From the NCBI GenBank assembly GCA_037367355.1, contig CM074700.1:1736001-1800000 (forward strand): DNA of 64,000 bases, read 5' to 3'. This DNA is from Neoscytalidium dimidiatum (Eukaryota; Ascomycota; Dothideomycetes; Botryosphaeriales; Botryosphaeriaceae). Shown here one piece after another: positions 45,017 to 56,997 of this stretch (its first letter is position 1; each line of letters begins with the position of its first letter). The position numbers and the translations under genes were made by a program. The notes beneath the pieces were generated by a model. The model saw nothing but the letters and a program-made list of their open reading frames with translations, was not told the origin of the DNA and did not search any database.

Positions 45017-45991
45017 AAGCCGGCGGACAGCAATGAAGCCATGGTCTGTTGCACCTTATTTGAAACTGCGCAAGACGCTTCCCTGAAAAGCACTGGGATG
45101 TAGTGGTAACAATCCATTTACTGGTTTGCTCTTGCATGATGTTACTGTCTTCGTTCGCCATTTGAATATCTTGCGCTGCCGAAAAAGCCCTTCCTCGGGC
45201 CCAGTCCAGCGCTTTTATCCTACTGCGATCCAGCCCAGTGCCAAAGATCTCCACTAGAATTATGAAGGCAGCTATAGCGCCATGTCCGGTTGGGGGTCGA
45301 CCTATATTCGTTATTCAGCATCGAAACGAATATGCATTTGCCGGTTAGTATACGAACGTTATGTCGTGCATCGGCTCAGCGGATCTCGAATATTCGTGCT
45401 CGAGCTTTGATAAGGCGGGCCTGAGAGGACCAAGAAGACATTTCCAAGCTTATTGATCTGTGACGGGTCGGGTGTATAAATTCCTCTGATCAATGTTCTC
45501 AGCAGTGGATCGATAAAAAGTATACAAATTTGGGTTTCATAGTTTCGTACAACCGTTTCTGGTACTAAAGTCAGTAATACCAGAGTCCGAGCTATCGATT
45601 TCCGGAGAAGACAATACAAGGCAAAACGCATAACGTTGAATTGTGACTCTCAGGTGTTTGGCCAAACCATTTGGGGTAATTCTTGGCTCAAAGACTTGTT
45701 TATCTAATTCGATGCAAGTGGGAGATGCGTAAAACGATCAAAATCCGTGGCAGTAAGGGACCCTTAGTAAGCTGTAGCGGCTCATTAATCTGTATAGGTT
45801 TCTCCGGTGTGCGATTCTTACCTGCTCGCATTTGAAAGTTATAGACACGCTCGACCATTATTGCCAAATAACTGCATATAGTCAGCTACTCTGACTCGGT
45901 CTTTGAACTTTGACTTCCAATTGGCATTCTGCAAGGATGCATCGGTACTGCAGAACGACTCTCCAAGCTAACCGAATGCCACGTAAAAGTG
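45017..45991. other. intergenic, about 1 kb, AT-rich
   Basis: 3' regions of the NmrA-like gene and the O-methyltransferase remnant. Short frames only. Confidence 0.5.
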
Positions 45992-47541
45992 TCACACGCC
46001 TCTGGGCGTGTGATGGCCCTGCTTTTTCTTAAGCTCTATAAGCGCCACAGCTGTCTTCGGATGCTTCCAGATTTTGACAATTCCAAGGCCCGCTGTGTCT
46101 GCAAGAGTATGCCAATCCTTCTCCGTCCGCTCCTGTGAGGCTACGCTCATCGTGTGGAGGTCTCACATGCAAACGAATGGTGGAAGATGTTTGGGATCGA
46201 CAAATTCAGTGATCAAGATGCGGGACTCAGGAGTCATTGCATCTCGGATACGGCCAAGGATTCTGCAGCTGTACTTGTCGGGCCAGTCGTGCAAGATCCT
46301 GCGGAGATAATAGACTAAAGCACCTGTGGTAGTCTTTTAGATAGAACGGTTTCTCTGCAAGATGTGGTGGTACTGGTCTTTCACTGGCTGCTCCCCAAAA
46401 GAATTATGCAGCATTTTCTTGGCACCTTCCCGCATAGGGGCACCACTAGACTGTATAGCTTCAATTATTGAAGGCAGATCTTGCAGAACGGCCCTCTCGA
46501 CAGGTATGTCTGGGCAGTCTTTGATAATTCTTTCGAGAGCCTGTCCTTGCCCTTCACCCACGTCAACAAGCAGTGCTGCATCATCGGAAACAAGGTGGGC
46601 ATTCTCAGAGATCCTAGATTACAGCATCAGGACAGTTCCAATACCTTCATTGAGTCTCTTACCACTTGAATGGAACATGTCCGTGACAGGAAGAGTGTCA
46701 TGCAGCTTTTTCATCGTGGTATGGAAGTCACCAAGGCAGTCACTATCATCGTCCAGGATCTCAAAGCATGTCTTACTTTCCTACAAGCGAATGAATGCGG
46801 GGTATATGTTGGCTCAGTGGGTTGCTTCCGACCGTATTTGGCGAAATAACTGTGCCAACGCGAGAAGACGGCATTTCTGATATCGTATCTGGACACCAAC
46901 AAGATGTCATAGCTACGACTATGCTGAATAACGCTTAAACTCTTATGAGATAAAAGTATAATGTTGAAGATCAAGAGATGAAGATCGATAAGGAAATCTG
47001 GAAAACAGCTTGTCGCGAAGCCGGAGCCACCCGTTACCCACCCATTCCTGACCGAAGCGCCCCTGGGATCCTCTCTAACGAAAGCCTGGGACATTTCAAT
47101 GTGCGCGACACAGTCTTCGCCCACTTGCATCAGCATGCCTCTCGAAACGAGCATCCACATCATCCGGCGGAGCAGACGTTCTTCCGCATCTACTCGTGTA
47201 GTCAATTCAGTGTACGAGATGCCCTACGGATTGACAGGGATGTGATCGAGGGCCCTCCAATCCCCGAGCAACCGGAGGGTGCCAATTTCTGCCATCATCA
47301 TGCCGTACTCTGCTGAGCTGTCACGAGGATCTCGGATTCTGTCACTTATTCTCTTGGTGAGGTTGAGTATATCGATCCGTTGGAGTTGACGGTCGGTACT
47401 TGAGTTATCTTTGTATTCCTTGAGCAAGGCGGTCAATTCCTCTGCCAAGGCGGTGAGATTCAGTGCAATTCTGTATTCGATTGCGGCCGGAAGCTTGGAA
47501 GAAACGATAGAGAATTTGACATTGGATTGTTTATGAAGCAC
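45992..47541 (-). pseudogene. broken O-methyltransferase gene (family 2, AflJ/OMT-like)
   Basis: Pieces of a fungal class-2 O-methyltransferase lie in order on the minus strand. The N-terminal helix region (ALNLTALAEELTALLKEY) reaches an in-frame TAG at 47224-47226, immediately followed by the winged-helix segment GISYTELTTRVDAEERLLRR. Next comes YTPHSFACRK, then a 4-base duplication (TAAG) at about 46770-46776 that shifts the frame before CFEILDDD. The SAM-binding part (LLVDVGEGQGQALE) and LHNSFGEQPVK follow, and the catalytic region LVYYLRRILHDWPDKYS keeps the HDW His-Asp pair. An in-frame TGA at 46163-46165 interrupts CM-DLHTMSVASQERTEKDW where a sense codon is expected. Both stops can be explained by C-to-T type transitions. 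The start codon and some introns could not be placed. It lies beside the tailoring genes. Confidence 0.75.
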
Positions 47542-50116
47542 CCCAGTAAATGATGAAGATCTGAGAAATCGGACTTACGCATTGGTCAGGAACCTTTGTA
47601 CACTTGCAGAATCGACGGGGTCAGTGTGTCCTTCCAAAATTCAAGTGGATTTTCATCGACGAAGTTATTGCGTGGGGTTTCAAAAGGATTCGAATAGTAG
47701 AAGAAGCGGGGCAAGGAAAATTTGAGGAATCTTTTCTTGGAATTTTCACATAGAGTCTATTGCCACTGGGTACTGCTAGGAGGTTGTGATGCGTTACGCG
47801 CCATTGTTACGTTTTGATACACTAACTTTCGCACGATGAAGTTATTCAAGCATAGGTCGAAAAAGAAAAAGGAGAAGAAGGGTGTCAATACGGCATGCCG
47901 TTGCGCATGTACGTTCGGGAGGCTTGGGAAGGCCTACCAGCCGGGAAAGACATGATTTTGATGGGCACATCGAAGATCGCACTTGAAACTTGGGAGCAAG
48001 AGAGATAAATTGGACTTCACCGGAACAACGAGACGATGGGAAACTCTCTGAAGGGCCTTTATATATGTCGAGTTGCTAATATCTGGGCGGAGTGGAATTG
48101 AGAGTATAGCCTGGAAAATGAATTTAGGGGGCTGAATTGAAAGGAAGAAATAGATCCGCGCGAGGGAAGGCTAAGACTACACGAGTGTGAACACCTTGCT
48201 GACTTTGCAGCAATACCTCAGTGAAGACGCTAAGGCCTGACCACTAATCCTGGCTCCCAGGATCTCATAGCCACAACCCAAGGTCACAGTCTACATCGAC
48301 TTTGTATACAGACAACACTTGCCCACGGTAAATATAACCTTCATGGAAAATTTCATCAGATATTTCATATTATATCTATACTAATGCAAACCTCTGCCTC
48401 TTGTTACAGCGGCCCCTAGGAAGTCTAGATATCCAAAGATGCGCCTGATCTGCTCCCAGGAAGACGAATTGGTATAACAGCAGATAGCATAATCTTAATT
48501 AGGCTCTTGTGTAAAATGATTAAATAGAGCTCGTTAAAAGAATTAAATGACTTCCTATATTAGTGCGTTTCTTGGTTCGCGTCTAAACTCAACGTGAGAT
48601 AGGACTGGTAAGATTCTTGGAAGACTTCTTTAGCTTAAACTAAGCTTTTTAACCCAATTGATACCACGCTTGGAAAATTGAGATTAACGAGCGAGTGACT
48701 CAGTTGCTTCGATTCTCCCAGGGCCTCTCGTGTGGTCCCATAAGACGAATGACTAGGCTAATAGACTTGTATATGTTCACGAAATCTGACGCTCAAGACG
48801 GCTGAAAGTTGTAATTTTGACAATTATGTTGAGCGCTGTAATAAGCGGCCATGGTCCAGAAGTTATCTGGACGGTACGTGCACCTGTTTTCGGTGTTTTG
48901 CACTCCGATGGCCGACCTCGCGCTCCGAATAAGGCCTCCCGTCCCGGAAAAAGCCTATCTCGCAGCTGACAACTTTGAAAGCACAACTTCGGCCGAGGTA
49001 AATCTTCGGCTACATTGACTATGGATGCCACGGCATTGGGAGGATAATAGGGTTCGAAGCATTGAAATTAGTTGCTCCTCATCTAGCAAAGGATGTAGAA
49101 TTAGCCGGTGCGGGGAGTCGGCATTTCTGAAGGCTCCCCGCGCGTGGCCTCGCCTGAGGCCATGATCCTAAGCATTTGCGATAGATCACTCCAATTACTA
49201 CCTGCATGACCTGCCTCGGTCATTGACGGCTGCGATTCTGCATCCGCTGCCACATCCTGCTCTAGAAACGCTTGCTCTAAAAGCTGAAGCGTGCGCGCAA
49301 TCGATCCGGTCACCTAAGTATCCGATAGCAGCCAAGATGAAATATGCCGTCTGCAGTGATAGCAAGACTGTCCTTCGATTTATATTTAGACCACGTTGAT
49401 TAGTGCTCTAGAAATTTATTGTAGGTATCCTTTAACTGCTAGAATACATCAGGTACAACAGGGTACCGCCTGCTGAGTTCGAGTGCACCAAGCGACTGTA
49501 GCAGCAACACAAGCAACGGAGCATTTACAAAATCGTGATTTGAACGCTATGTTATAGCTCTCGTTTCTGACTTGATATAAAAGAATTTCTACCAGAAATA
49601 TTTGAAGGAAACCTTCAGCGCTTCCAAGGTCGGCGAGCCCATCCGCGAGGCCGACCACGTGTTAACATAGCTCCACACCAGGAAGCTCTATACTTGGCTC
49701 AACTACAACGAAGCACCAAAAGTCAAACACTTGAGGATGGCGGATGTGAGCCTCGACTAAGCCACTGTGCAAGGCTAAGCGAGCAAGATAGCTAACCTGG
49801 GGATGTGCAGTGGAAAAGGAGACAGGCAAGCATAAACAAGCAACAGCAGCCTTTACTTTAACTACTGGAAGACTGATCTCAACCAAAGATTGAGAGCCTT
49901 TATCTAATATGCTGTCACATTGTAACAAGCGCTAATAGCGCTCGGGAAATTGATCTCGATGAGAATGGCATGATAGCTACAGGAGCGCTAGCTCTACTTT
50001 TGCAGTCCCTTTCTTTTCGTTCTCATGTTTGGTTTCCGACATCTGTCATCATCATCTGCGCCTGTACCACAGAGAAGCCAATGAGCATCAGCCTTTACAT
50101 CTAGGCAATACTAGGG
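47542..50116. other. gene-poor interval, 2.6 kb
   Basis: AT-rich with stops in all frames. A minus-strand open piece at 49101-49313 encodes ARTLQLLEQAFLEQDVAAD followed by a Ser/Glu-rich tail, preceded by a plausible CTTAG acceptor; it resembles a terminal exon of a regulator but the rest was not found. Around 49590-49780 the plus strand shows a short stop-interrupted coding-like stretch (SASKVGEPIREADHVLT). Both are best read as remnants. Confidence 0.4.
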
Positions 50117-51325
50117 TTAGTGATGACCGATGATTGTCTTAGGGATATACGGCTCCTCCAGGTACTTCATCTCTTCCTCCGTTAATACGCTATGCTTGAC
50201 TCTGATAGCCTCCTCAAGCCTCTCTACATTGCTCAACCCAACGATCGGAATAGTACCCTTCTGGATAATCCACGCGAGCGCTACGTGTGACATAGGCCAT
50301 CCCTTTTGATTAGCGAGCTCCTGAACGCGTTGGATAATCTGGTGGTCGGCCTCTGTGATGTTGCTAAACATGGGGATATTCTTGAGAACCTTGGCCCTGA
50401 GAGTCTCGGGAGTCTCGAGCGGGCGCGCAAGGTAGCCGCGATAGAGGGATGACCAGGGAATGAGCCCAACACCGGTTTCCTTACAGAATTTGATCATCTC
50501 GCGCTCATCTTCTCTGGGTCAAAAGTATTTCGTCAGCGTATACGTCTCCGTGTGTAATCATGTGAGAGATATAATGCCAGTTGTGAGTGTATTGCTTACC
50601 TGTAGCACAAGCTATAGTGGTTTTGCATGCTTATGAATTTGGTCCATCCGTGCTTCTCAGCAGCAAACTGCATCCTGGCAAACTGGTACGCCCACATCGA
50701 ACTTGCACCGATGTAACGCACCTTTCCGCTCTTTACCAAATCATGCAACGCTTCCATCGTCTCCTCGACCGGCGCGTTCTCGTCGAATCGGTGTATCTGC
50801 AGCAGGTCAATGTACTCCGTCCGTAAGCGCTCGAGGCTGGCGCTAACGGCAATGAAAATGGCGGCGCGCGATAGTCCGCCCTGGCTCACGTAATCGCGTT
50901 TATCCTGGACTGGGAAGAGAACGGTGTTGACGTCGGGTGTCTCGCCGACGTAGCCCCAACATTTTGTCATGACGATGACTTTGTGGCGCGGAATGGCTGA
51001 TTTCTTAAGGAAGCGACCAATTAACTCCTCAGAAACGCCATTTGAGTAGGCGTTCGCGGTGTCCCATGTGTTCACACCGCGATCGTAGCTATGGACTAAT
51101 CGATTAAGGCTGGGCTGTAGAAAGGAGTCCATCAACGTACGCAGCCTGAAGGAGCTTGAAGGCGGCTTCTTCATTGTCCTCAACCCAAGGTTGCCAGTCT
51201 TTGTGACCGATGGTCATGGTGCCCAAAATGGGGACGGAAACGCGCAGACCAGACGAGCCGAGCTTTTTGTACGTCACCTTGGTGGCGTCAATACTGGCAT
51301 GTAGCTCACTTGGAATATCACACAT
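50117..51325 (-). CDS. aldo/keto reductase, 356 aa
   Basis: NADPH-dependent oxidoreductase with (beta/alpha)8 barrel. Exons 51325-51141, 51088-50600 and 50513-50117 join to 357 codons including stop, with introns of 52 and 86 bp. The catalytic tetrad is complete: Asp71 and Tyr76 in [12 protein letters not shown], Lys104 in VIVMTKCWG and His161 in LLQIHRFD. The start of the barrel, [19 protein letters not shown], and the cofactor-binding end, [16 protein letters not shown], are standard. It resembles the versiconal-acetate-reductase/aryl-alcohol dehydrogenase branch of fungal AKRs, some of which act in polyketide pathways. Substrate unknown. ATG 51325 is the first that gives the usual leader; the frame is open further upstream without similarity. 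Confidence 0.92.
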
Positions 51326-54300
51326 GATGCTGACTTTTGTGAAATGAAAGACAGAGTAGCTTAGTCGACAGATGAGTTCAGGGTAGGAGCGGCGCAATTG
51401 AAACTGATGTGGGTAAGAACCAATGCCAATAGACAGAGCATATGGGTACGTGAAGTTTTTAAACCGAGTAAAGCACTCAAAATGCTTCATTGTATCGGAA
51501 TACGAATCACTGATGATTGCGGTTCAGGCATGTTCAAGCAATTCCTCTCTTACAACGAATAATTTGGAGCGGTAAGCGGTCATACTCGAAAGCGTCCACA
51601 CCGCTCTTTGGTGCTCTGTATCTTGCCCCAAGAGAGGAAAGCGAGTGATGAGCCAGTAAGTTCGGTCTTTTCGCCACCACGTACCGTTTACTGTAGGGAG
51701 AGAACTCCGCCGGCTTTAGTTCCGTGCACGTACATCGCCAATCACATGGTTCATAAGGCGCCCTGTAAAACGATTCATCGGGGCTTTGCGTCTGCTTAAC
51801 AAGCTGCACCACTGCTGACCTAATACGAAGTGGAAATGCGTCTCATCTGTGCCACAAGTAGCGGGCCGTTTGTGGAGGCCTAAGCAGCCGTATAACTTCA
51901 AGTTAAATTCCAATATGTGTTGTAGTAATGCCTAATACTTAAATACAGTACTTCACCCACCTGTATTTGCGCCGTTCTTTTGAACGAGAAATTCTGCAAG
52001 TGATTGAAGTGCTTTACCCTTTGCACACGTACCTTTTCAGAAGCTCGTAGTTTGCGACACCTTTATCAGCCTGCTTATCCACTTACTTATCCTCCCATAC
52101 TTTGCGAGATGACTCTTTCCTACCACCTTCTTCTTGTACCGTGTAATAAAGTGAAGCTGAATTGTTTGATGTCCACTTCAATGCATCATTTAAGTTACGG
52201 TCCCGCTTTACCTTCTGGGGACATTACTGGTTGAGAAGATAAACGGTGACGGCAAAGATGTCTATGACCGTCAATGCCCTCACCCCTTCGTCATGGCATC
52301 TAATATCGCTTCACCAACTCGTGTTGAGCTGGACGGACTTCGACCAGTGATAAACGTCCTTGTCCATGCTCTCCAAAGACTTTCTCCAACTCCGATTCTA
52401 ACAGTAACGGCATTTGTTTGTCCGTCCTCACCGCCCTCTCTTCGTTGTTCTTCAACACAGTCACCTCAGCTCCCTTCAGGAACGGAGTTACATCTGATCG
52501 CTCTGCAAAGCGATAAAAGCTCGACCATGGCAGGCTGATGAAATCGCCTTCCCCACATCTGTGAATTCATCGGCCAATGTACGGGATGAGGCGTGAGTGG
52601 CAAGGTCGAACGTAGAGCACTGGATGCCAGGGTAGAAAACGGCACCGAACTACGACGCGAGTCCGAGCAAGGTGCTTATCTTGGCCATGTTAGTCCAGAG
52701 ATCTCTCTTCGTAGCGATAAAAGAGGCGCGGATGGGGTCATATTCGGTAGCTTCGATGTCGTAGAGGTCGGTAAACCCGACGCCGGAGAGGGGCGAAGCG
52801 GAAGTTATGTCGATATCAAGGTGAAGAACACGGTAGGGGGTGGGAAAATTCGAGCTGTGCAAATGGTGTCAATAGAGCAAAAGAAAAATAGAAAATCGTG
52901 ATTTGTAGGAAAGCACGAGTAAGGTTCAGCGAGTTGAAAGATCAGATATCAGCCAGGAGACTCATCCTCGCCATATGTCTTAACAAAAGTAGTAACGACA
53001 AGGAGCTTCGAGGTCATTTTTACTCCCATTGTAGTAACAGCGTTGTTGTGTTGGATAGAGTTTTTGTGAACTGTTACCGGACAAGTGCGAAGTCATCATA
53101 CCAAGCGGGGCGGCATTTTCGGGCCCGAACGTTTTCAGACAGGCTGGCAAGGGCTAGGTGGAAGCCATGCACCCGATGAATTGCCTCGGCTGGGCCACGA
53201 AAGGCGGCGTTTCTACCTCAACGAGCTAGCTTCTGAAAGGCTTCAGTGGGATCCACTTCGTAAAGCCCCACTGCATCATGCCGCAGAAGCCTTGACACGT
53301 TGCCCAGGCCACTCATTCCCCTGACTGGTATCACCCGTAGCAGTGGGATACTTGTTATTTACTATCCCGAAACATGACTTAGTCAGACCATATCGATCAT
53401 AAAGCTTCCAGCAAATCCTGCTAGCTTTTAAGGGGCACTAAAAGCTAAATGTATATACTGTCTGGTAGTTGTATCTACTGATCTCATAGATGCACAAGAA
53501 GTGGCTATCCCGCTAAACTCTACATTCATTCGAGATCAGGGTAGGCGAATACGCCTCACGCTTACAACGAGACCTTTGACCAAGGCGGCCCACCAAAAAA
53601 CTCCTCCTTCACGAAGATTGGTGCTAGTTCACGAGGTTCAGGAACCAGCGAATATTTGCTTGCATGCCTCAGTAAGGCTCAGAGATTCAAATGCCTCAGC
53701 ACCGATTCACTCAACGCGGCAATTAAGCTCGAAGGGCACACAGCAGGTACAGAGGCTGCTTCCGCTTCAAGAAGATTCTGCGATGTACCTTGGCACAAAA
53801 AGGAAGGTGGATCTTGAGATAGTGATGTCTGCTGACGATGGACCGTCTGGGAAAAAGTATCCGTATTCAAGAGAAAAGTCTGAAGATTTAATTCTGGCTT
53901 TCGTGACTTCCGTCCCGTGCCCGGACAGACATATCAAAACCTGGAACTTGAGGACTTATCAACTGAAAACCGGGAGAAATTTGCCGGCTACGAGAGCCAG
54001 CTGATGCCATCGTTCAGAGAGTTTATGTATCGAATTTTTGGGTTACGAACGAGGGCAAATGTTGCGTCATCCCAGGCTCCTTTGAAACCAGTGCCGAAAT
54101 TTACCCTCGGGCGTCCGCAAGCAATGTATCGGCGATATTCACTTGGACTGGCGCACTTACAGGCGATCTCGTAAATACGGAGCGCAAATGATATGCTAGT
54201 TCTGAAGAGGTAACAGGCCGTCGAGGCGAGGGCTGCTGCGTGCCTCGAGTCTTCATGAAGCAAGCGGGTTTTTCCCGTTGATCACGCTGATTGGCTTGGA

Positions 54301-54424
54301 ACACTGCTTTCGTCGCCAGGACCCCCCGGGGAAACGATAACAGAGGAAGTCCAAGGACCCAACTGGTCTCAAAGCATATTGTGGAGCGATCTGCAGACTC
54401 AATGCATGGCTGTCCTTCATTAGT
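51326..54424. other. gene-poor interval, 3.1 kb
   Basis: Short frames on both strands, none with a recognisable domain or a convincing splice chain. Composition is near 46 percent GC and CpA/TpG are present, so it is not the RIP-saturated type seen after 55.6 kb. Confidence 0.45.
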
Positions 54425-55159
54425 CTATTTACAGCATGTCTCGATCACGTCATTGACTCGACTCGCGTCGACGGCCGCTACCGTTGCGTTCCTCTCAATC
54501 CACCACAGACCTTGGCCCAGCTTCTCGATCACAGCAGCCACGTCTACAATACCATCTTTCACCAGTGGGTGCTCCTGCACTAGATCCCACACCGCTACAG
54601 GATCCAGCCCCGGCCTTGCTTCCTCCGAGTTCGGATGTGGCTGCCACTGATTCATCTCCCGCAGCCTTCTTTTCCACACTGGTAGCGAGTTGTTCGCCCA
54701 CATGACTGCCGTCCTCAGCCTGAGATTTTCCTCGCGAAGCTGCTTCTCTACGTCCTGCAGGCCATTAACCCGCGCTTCTAGCTCCTTTACCCGCTGAAAC
54801 CATCGTTCCCGGTAGGCCTGCTGCGCTCGGCGGTTCTGGGCGCGGCGTCGCTCTTTTGGGTGCTGAACAGACGCAACGGAGAATGTGGGGGACTTGGAAG
54901 ACAACAGAGGTGGTGAAGGATGAGATTCGGCCGAACGAGACTGGAATTTGCATGTGGAAGTGGCCCTAGAATCCCGGGGAAGGTTCAGTGGGAGGCCAGG
55001 TAAACCTTTGTTGGACGGGAATAGGTGATGGTGGTGCTGTGGGTTGCCATCGTGCCTATTCCCATGCTCATTGTTCAGGTGATAGGAGGCTCGAGAGGGA
55101 AGTAGGTCGGACATTGTTGGCGTGGTCGGGGGCCAGAAACTGAACTGAGACTTGTCCAT
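54425..55159 (-). CDS. AP-1-like bZIP transcription factor, 244 aa
   Basis: Single-exon nuclear regulator. The basic region spans residues 102-119 (KERRRAQNRRAQQAYRER), with the Q-N-R-x-A-Q-x-A-Y-R-E-R pattern of the fungal Yap/AP-1 group where the usual Phe is Tyr. The zipper has leucines in perfect heptads at 127, 134, 141 and 148. The N-terminus is His/Ser/Pro-rich with a HHHH run near residue 42. The C-terminal part is short (PVAVWDLVQEHPLVKDG) and lacks the Cys-rich redox domains of Yap1, so oxidative regulation of that type is unlikely. Upstream sequence is limited to 262 bp before a 183-bp LTR, placing this gene at the edge of a RIP-silenced repeat block. Similar small bZIPs occur in or near secondary-metabolite clusters. 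Confidence 0.9.
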   Translation of the reverse strand: MDKSQFSFWPPTTPTMSDLLPSRASYHLNNEHGNRHDGNPQHHHHLFPSNKGLPGLPLNLPRDSRATSTCKFQSRSAESHPSPPLLSSKSPTFSVASVQHPKERRRAQNRRAQQAYRERWFQRVKELEARVNGLQDVEKQLREENLRLRTAVMWANNSLPVWKRRLREMNQWQPHPNSEEARPGLDPVAVWDLVQEHPLVKDGIVDVAAVIEKLGQGLWWIERNATVAAVDASRVNDVIETCCK

Positions 55160-55421
55160 AAGGAACGTTGATAAGTCGGTAAATGTAGACGCGTCTGATG
55201 CAGCAAGCTGAGTCGAGCCAGTATCGTATGAGTGCGTATAAGAGACCGGAGAGGAGTTGTCGGAGTATGAAATCGGATGATAGTTGGAGTAATGTTCATT
55301 GTAAATAGGTACATCAAAGAAGTACTAATAATCTCGTATGAGCACAGGTGGCGAGTGGGCATTCTTCATCTGGTCTCTTTATTCATTGGCAAAATATTGA
55401 ACTGGTTAGTTGATGGGGTGC

Positions 55422-55604
55422 TGTATTAAGCAGTAATAATCAGTAGAATGAATAAATTAGCATGCTGGTAAAAAACACCGAATAAGGGTGATTATATACA
55501 TTTAGTATACGCTAATAAGTAAGCGAAATTAGTAGCGGAATTAAGTATAAAAGGAACGTGCTATAATAGAAAAAATAATAACTATAATACTAGTATTTAA
55601 TACA
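55422..55604 (-). repeat. 183-bp long terminal repeat at the edge of the repeat block
   Basis: The sequence runs from TGTATTAA (55422-55429) to TTAATACA (55597-55604), a perfect 8-bp terminal inverted repeat with TG..CA ends as required for an LTR. Immediately beyond it, minus-strand GAAGGGGG (55605-55612) is a polypurine tract ending at the LTR, so this is the 3' LTR of a minus-oriented element. A partner LTR was not found in the window. Some CpA/TpG survive inside, unlike the interior. Confidence 0.75.
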
Positions 55605-56465
55605 CCCCCTTCGTAAGATACGTAGAGTCTTACGAAAAGACTATAGGGAGCCTTATTAAAAGCTATAGAGGTATTACTTTACTATATTAGTATAATAATA
55701 AGTAAAATCTTTCTTATAACTTACTAAGCACGCATTAATAATTAAAATTAATAATTTTATAATTTTCTAGGTAGTTAGAAGCGTAAAGAACGAAAAAATA
55801 AAGAGTATAGTAGTAGAAAGGTAGTCGTATAACGTAATATCTATATAGGGCACTAGTAAACGAGGTACTTATAACCCCTATAGAGGAAAGAAAGTTAGTA
55901 GTAGAGCGAGAATAGCGAGTATATATATAGCGTTTTCTACTAGATAGTTAGCGAAAACGTAACGTTTAAATACGATAGTAGACGTAACGTTAGAATAAAT
56001 AATTCGCTATATCGTATAGAACTAACTAGAAAACCTATAGTATTAAATAGGTTTACCGGTAGATAACTACTAATTACTCCGTATTTAGTATATTATATAA
56101 ATTTAGTAACTATACGAAAGTAAGATATTATTATCTTATAAGTGCTTTCGTTATACTATTAGCTACTATTTTAGCTATCGGCGTCTATTTTAGCTTAATT
56201 ATTTATATCTATACTTTCTAGCGAAGCTAGTATTAGTATATATTAATATATCGTAGACTAGTATTAAGTTTTAGTTCTAATTTATTTATAAGCTCTAGTA
56301 TTCGCCTATTATCGTATTATATTTTAATTTCGTATTCTAGATTAAAGCTTATATTCTTAAAGAATCTTTTCTACTAAATAGTATAGCGAGCGGTTTCTAA
56401 TAGTATAAGAAGTTTAGCTTTAATAGTAGAAGTTAAGACTATACGCTACTTTCTAGTACTCTAGT
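55605..56465 (-). mobile_element. 3' end of a minus-oriented LTR retrotransposon, highly mutated
   Basis: Defined only by the polypurine tract and the LTR at its left side. Translations on the minus strand show no certain pol motif, so the superfamily is not assigned. Confidence 0.45.
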
Positions 56466-56700
56466 TATAAGGCAGCTTAAACTAAAAAGATAGTATTACT
56501 ATTAAGAAGAAATCTAAGTATAAAGAGAAAAAGAAGAGAAGGTAATAGAGAGGTAGATAGATAGATATACCTAGCTACCTCGGCGCTATTATAACTAAGC
56601 CTATAGAATAACGTTATTCTAGTTTCTATCTAACCTACGAAGTCGTTAGATACTTATCTAGCGGCCTAATCTACTATCTAAGCCTTAAGGGTCTAATATT
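56466..56700. repeat. inverted repeat, left arm (about 235 bp)
   Basis: Its reverse complement aligns over its full length to 56998-57235, with scattered transitions and one or two small gaps. Spacer is about 297 bp. Confidence 0.88.
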
Positions 56701-56997
56701 ATTCCCCCCTTCTTTAAGCGAGGTCCTCTAAGCTCTAAGAGAAAAAAATCTAGCGGGGGTCCTATCTTAGAGTACTAGGCGTAGTATTCTCTAATCTTAT
56801 TTAGGGCGTTCTTAAAGTTAGTCTAGGGCTAGAAAGATAGAGCGACGTTCTAGTCGTTCTAACTTAGCGTATAGGTAGCTCTATAAGTACGGTTTTTAGC
56901 CGATCTATCGTAGCTAACTATCTCTAGTACTTTCTATTCTTCGTATAGCGTGTCTTTATCGTCGTCCTAGATTAGAACTACGGGGCCTAGTTCTTAT

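Noticed and set aside
49449..49928. Coding-like fragments on both strands
   Set aside because: Interrupted by several stops and no family could be recognised; kept only as a possible remnant in the gap description.
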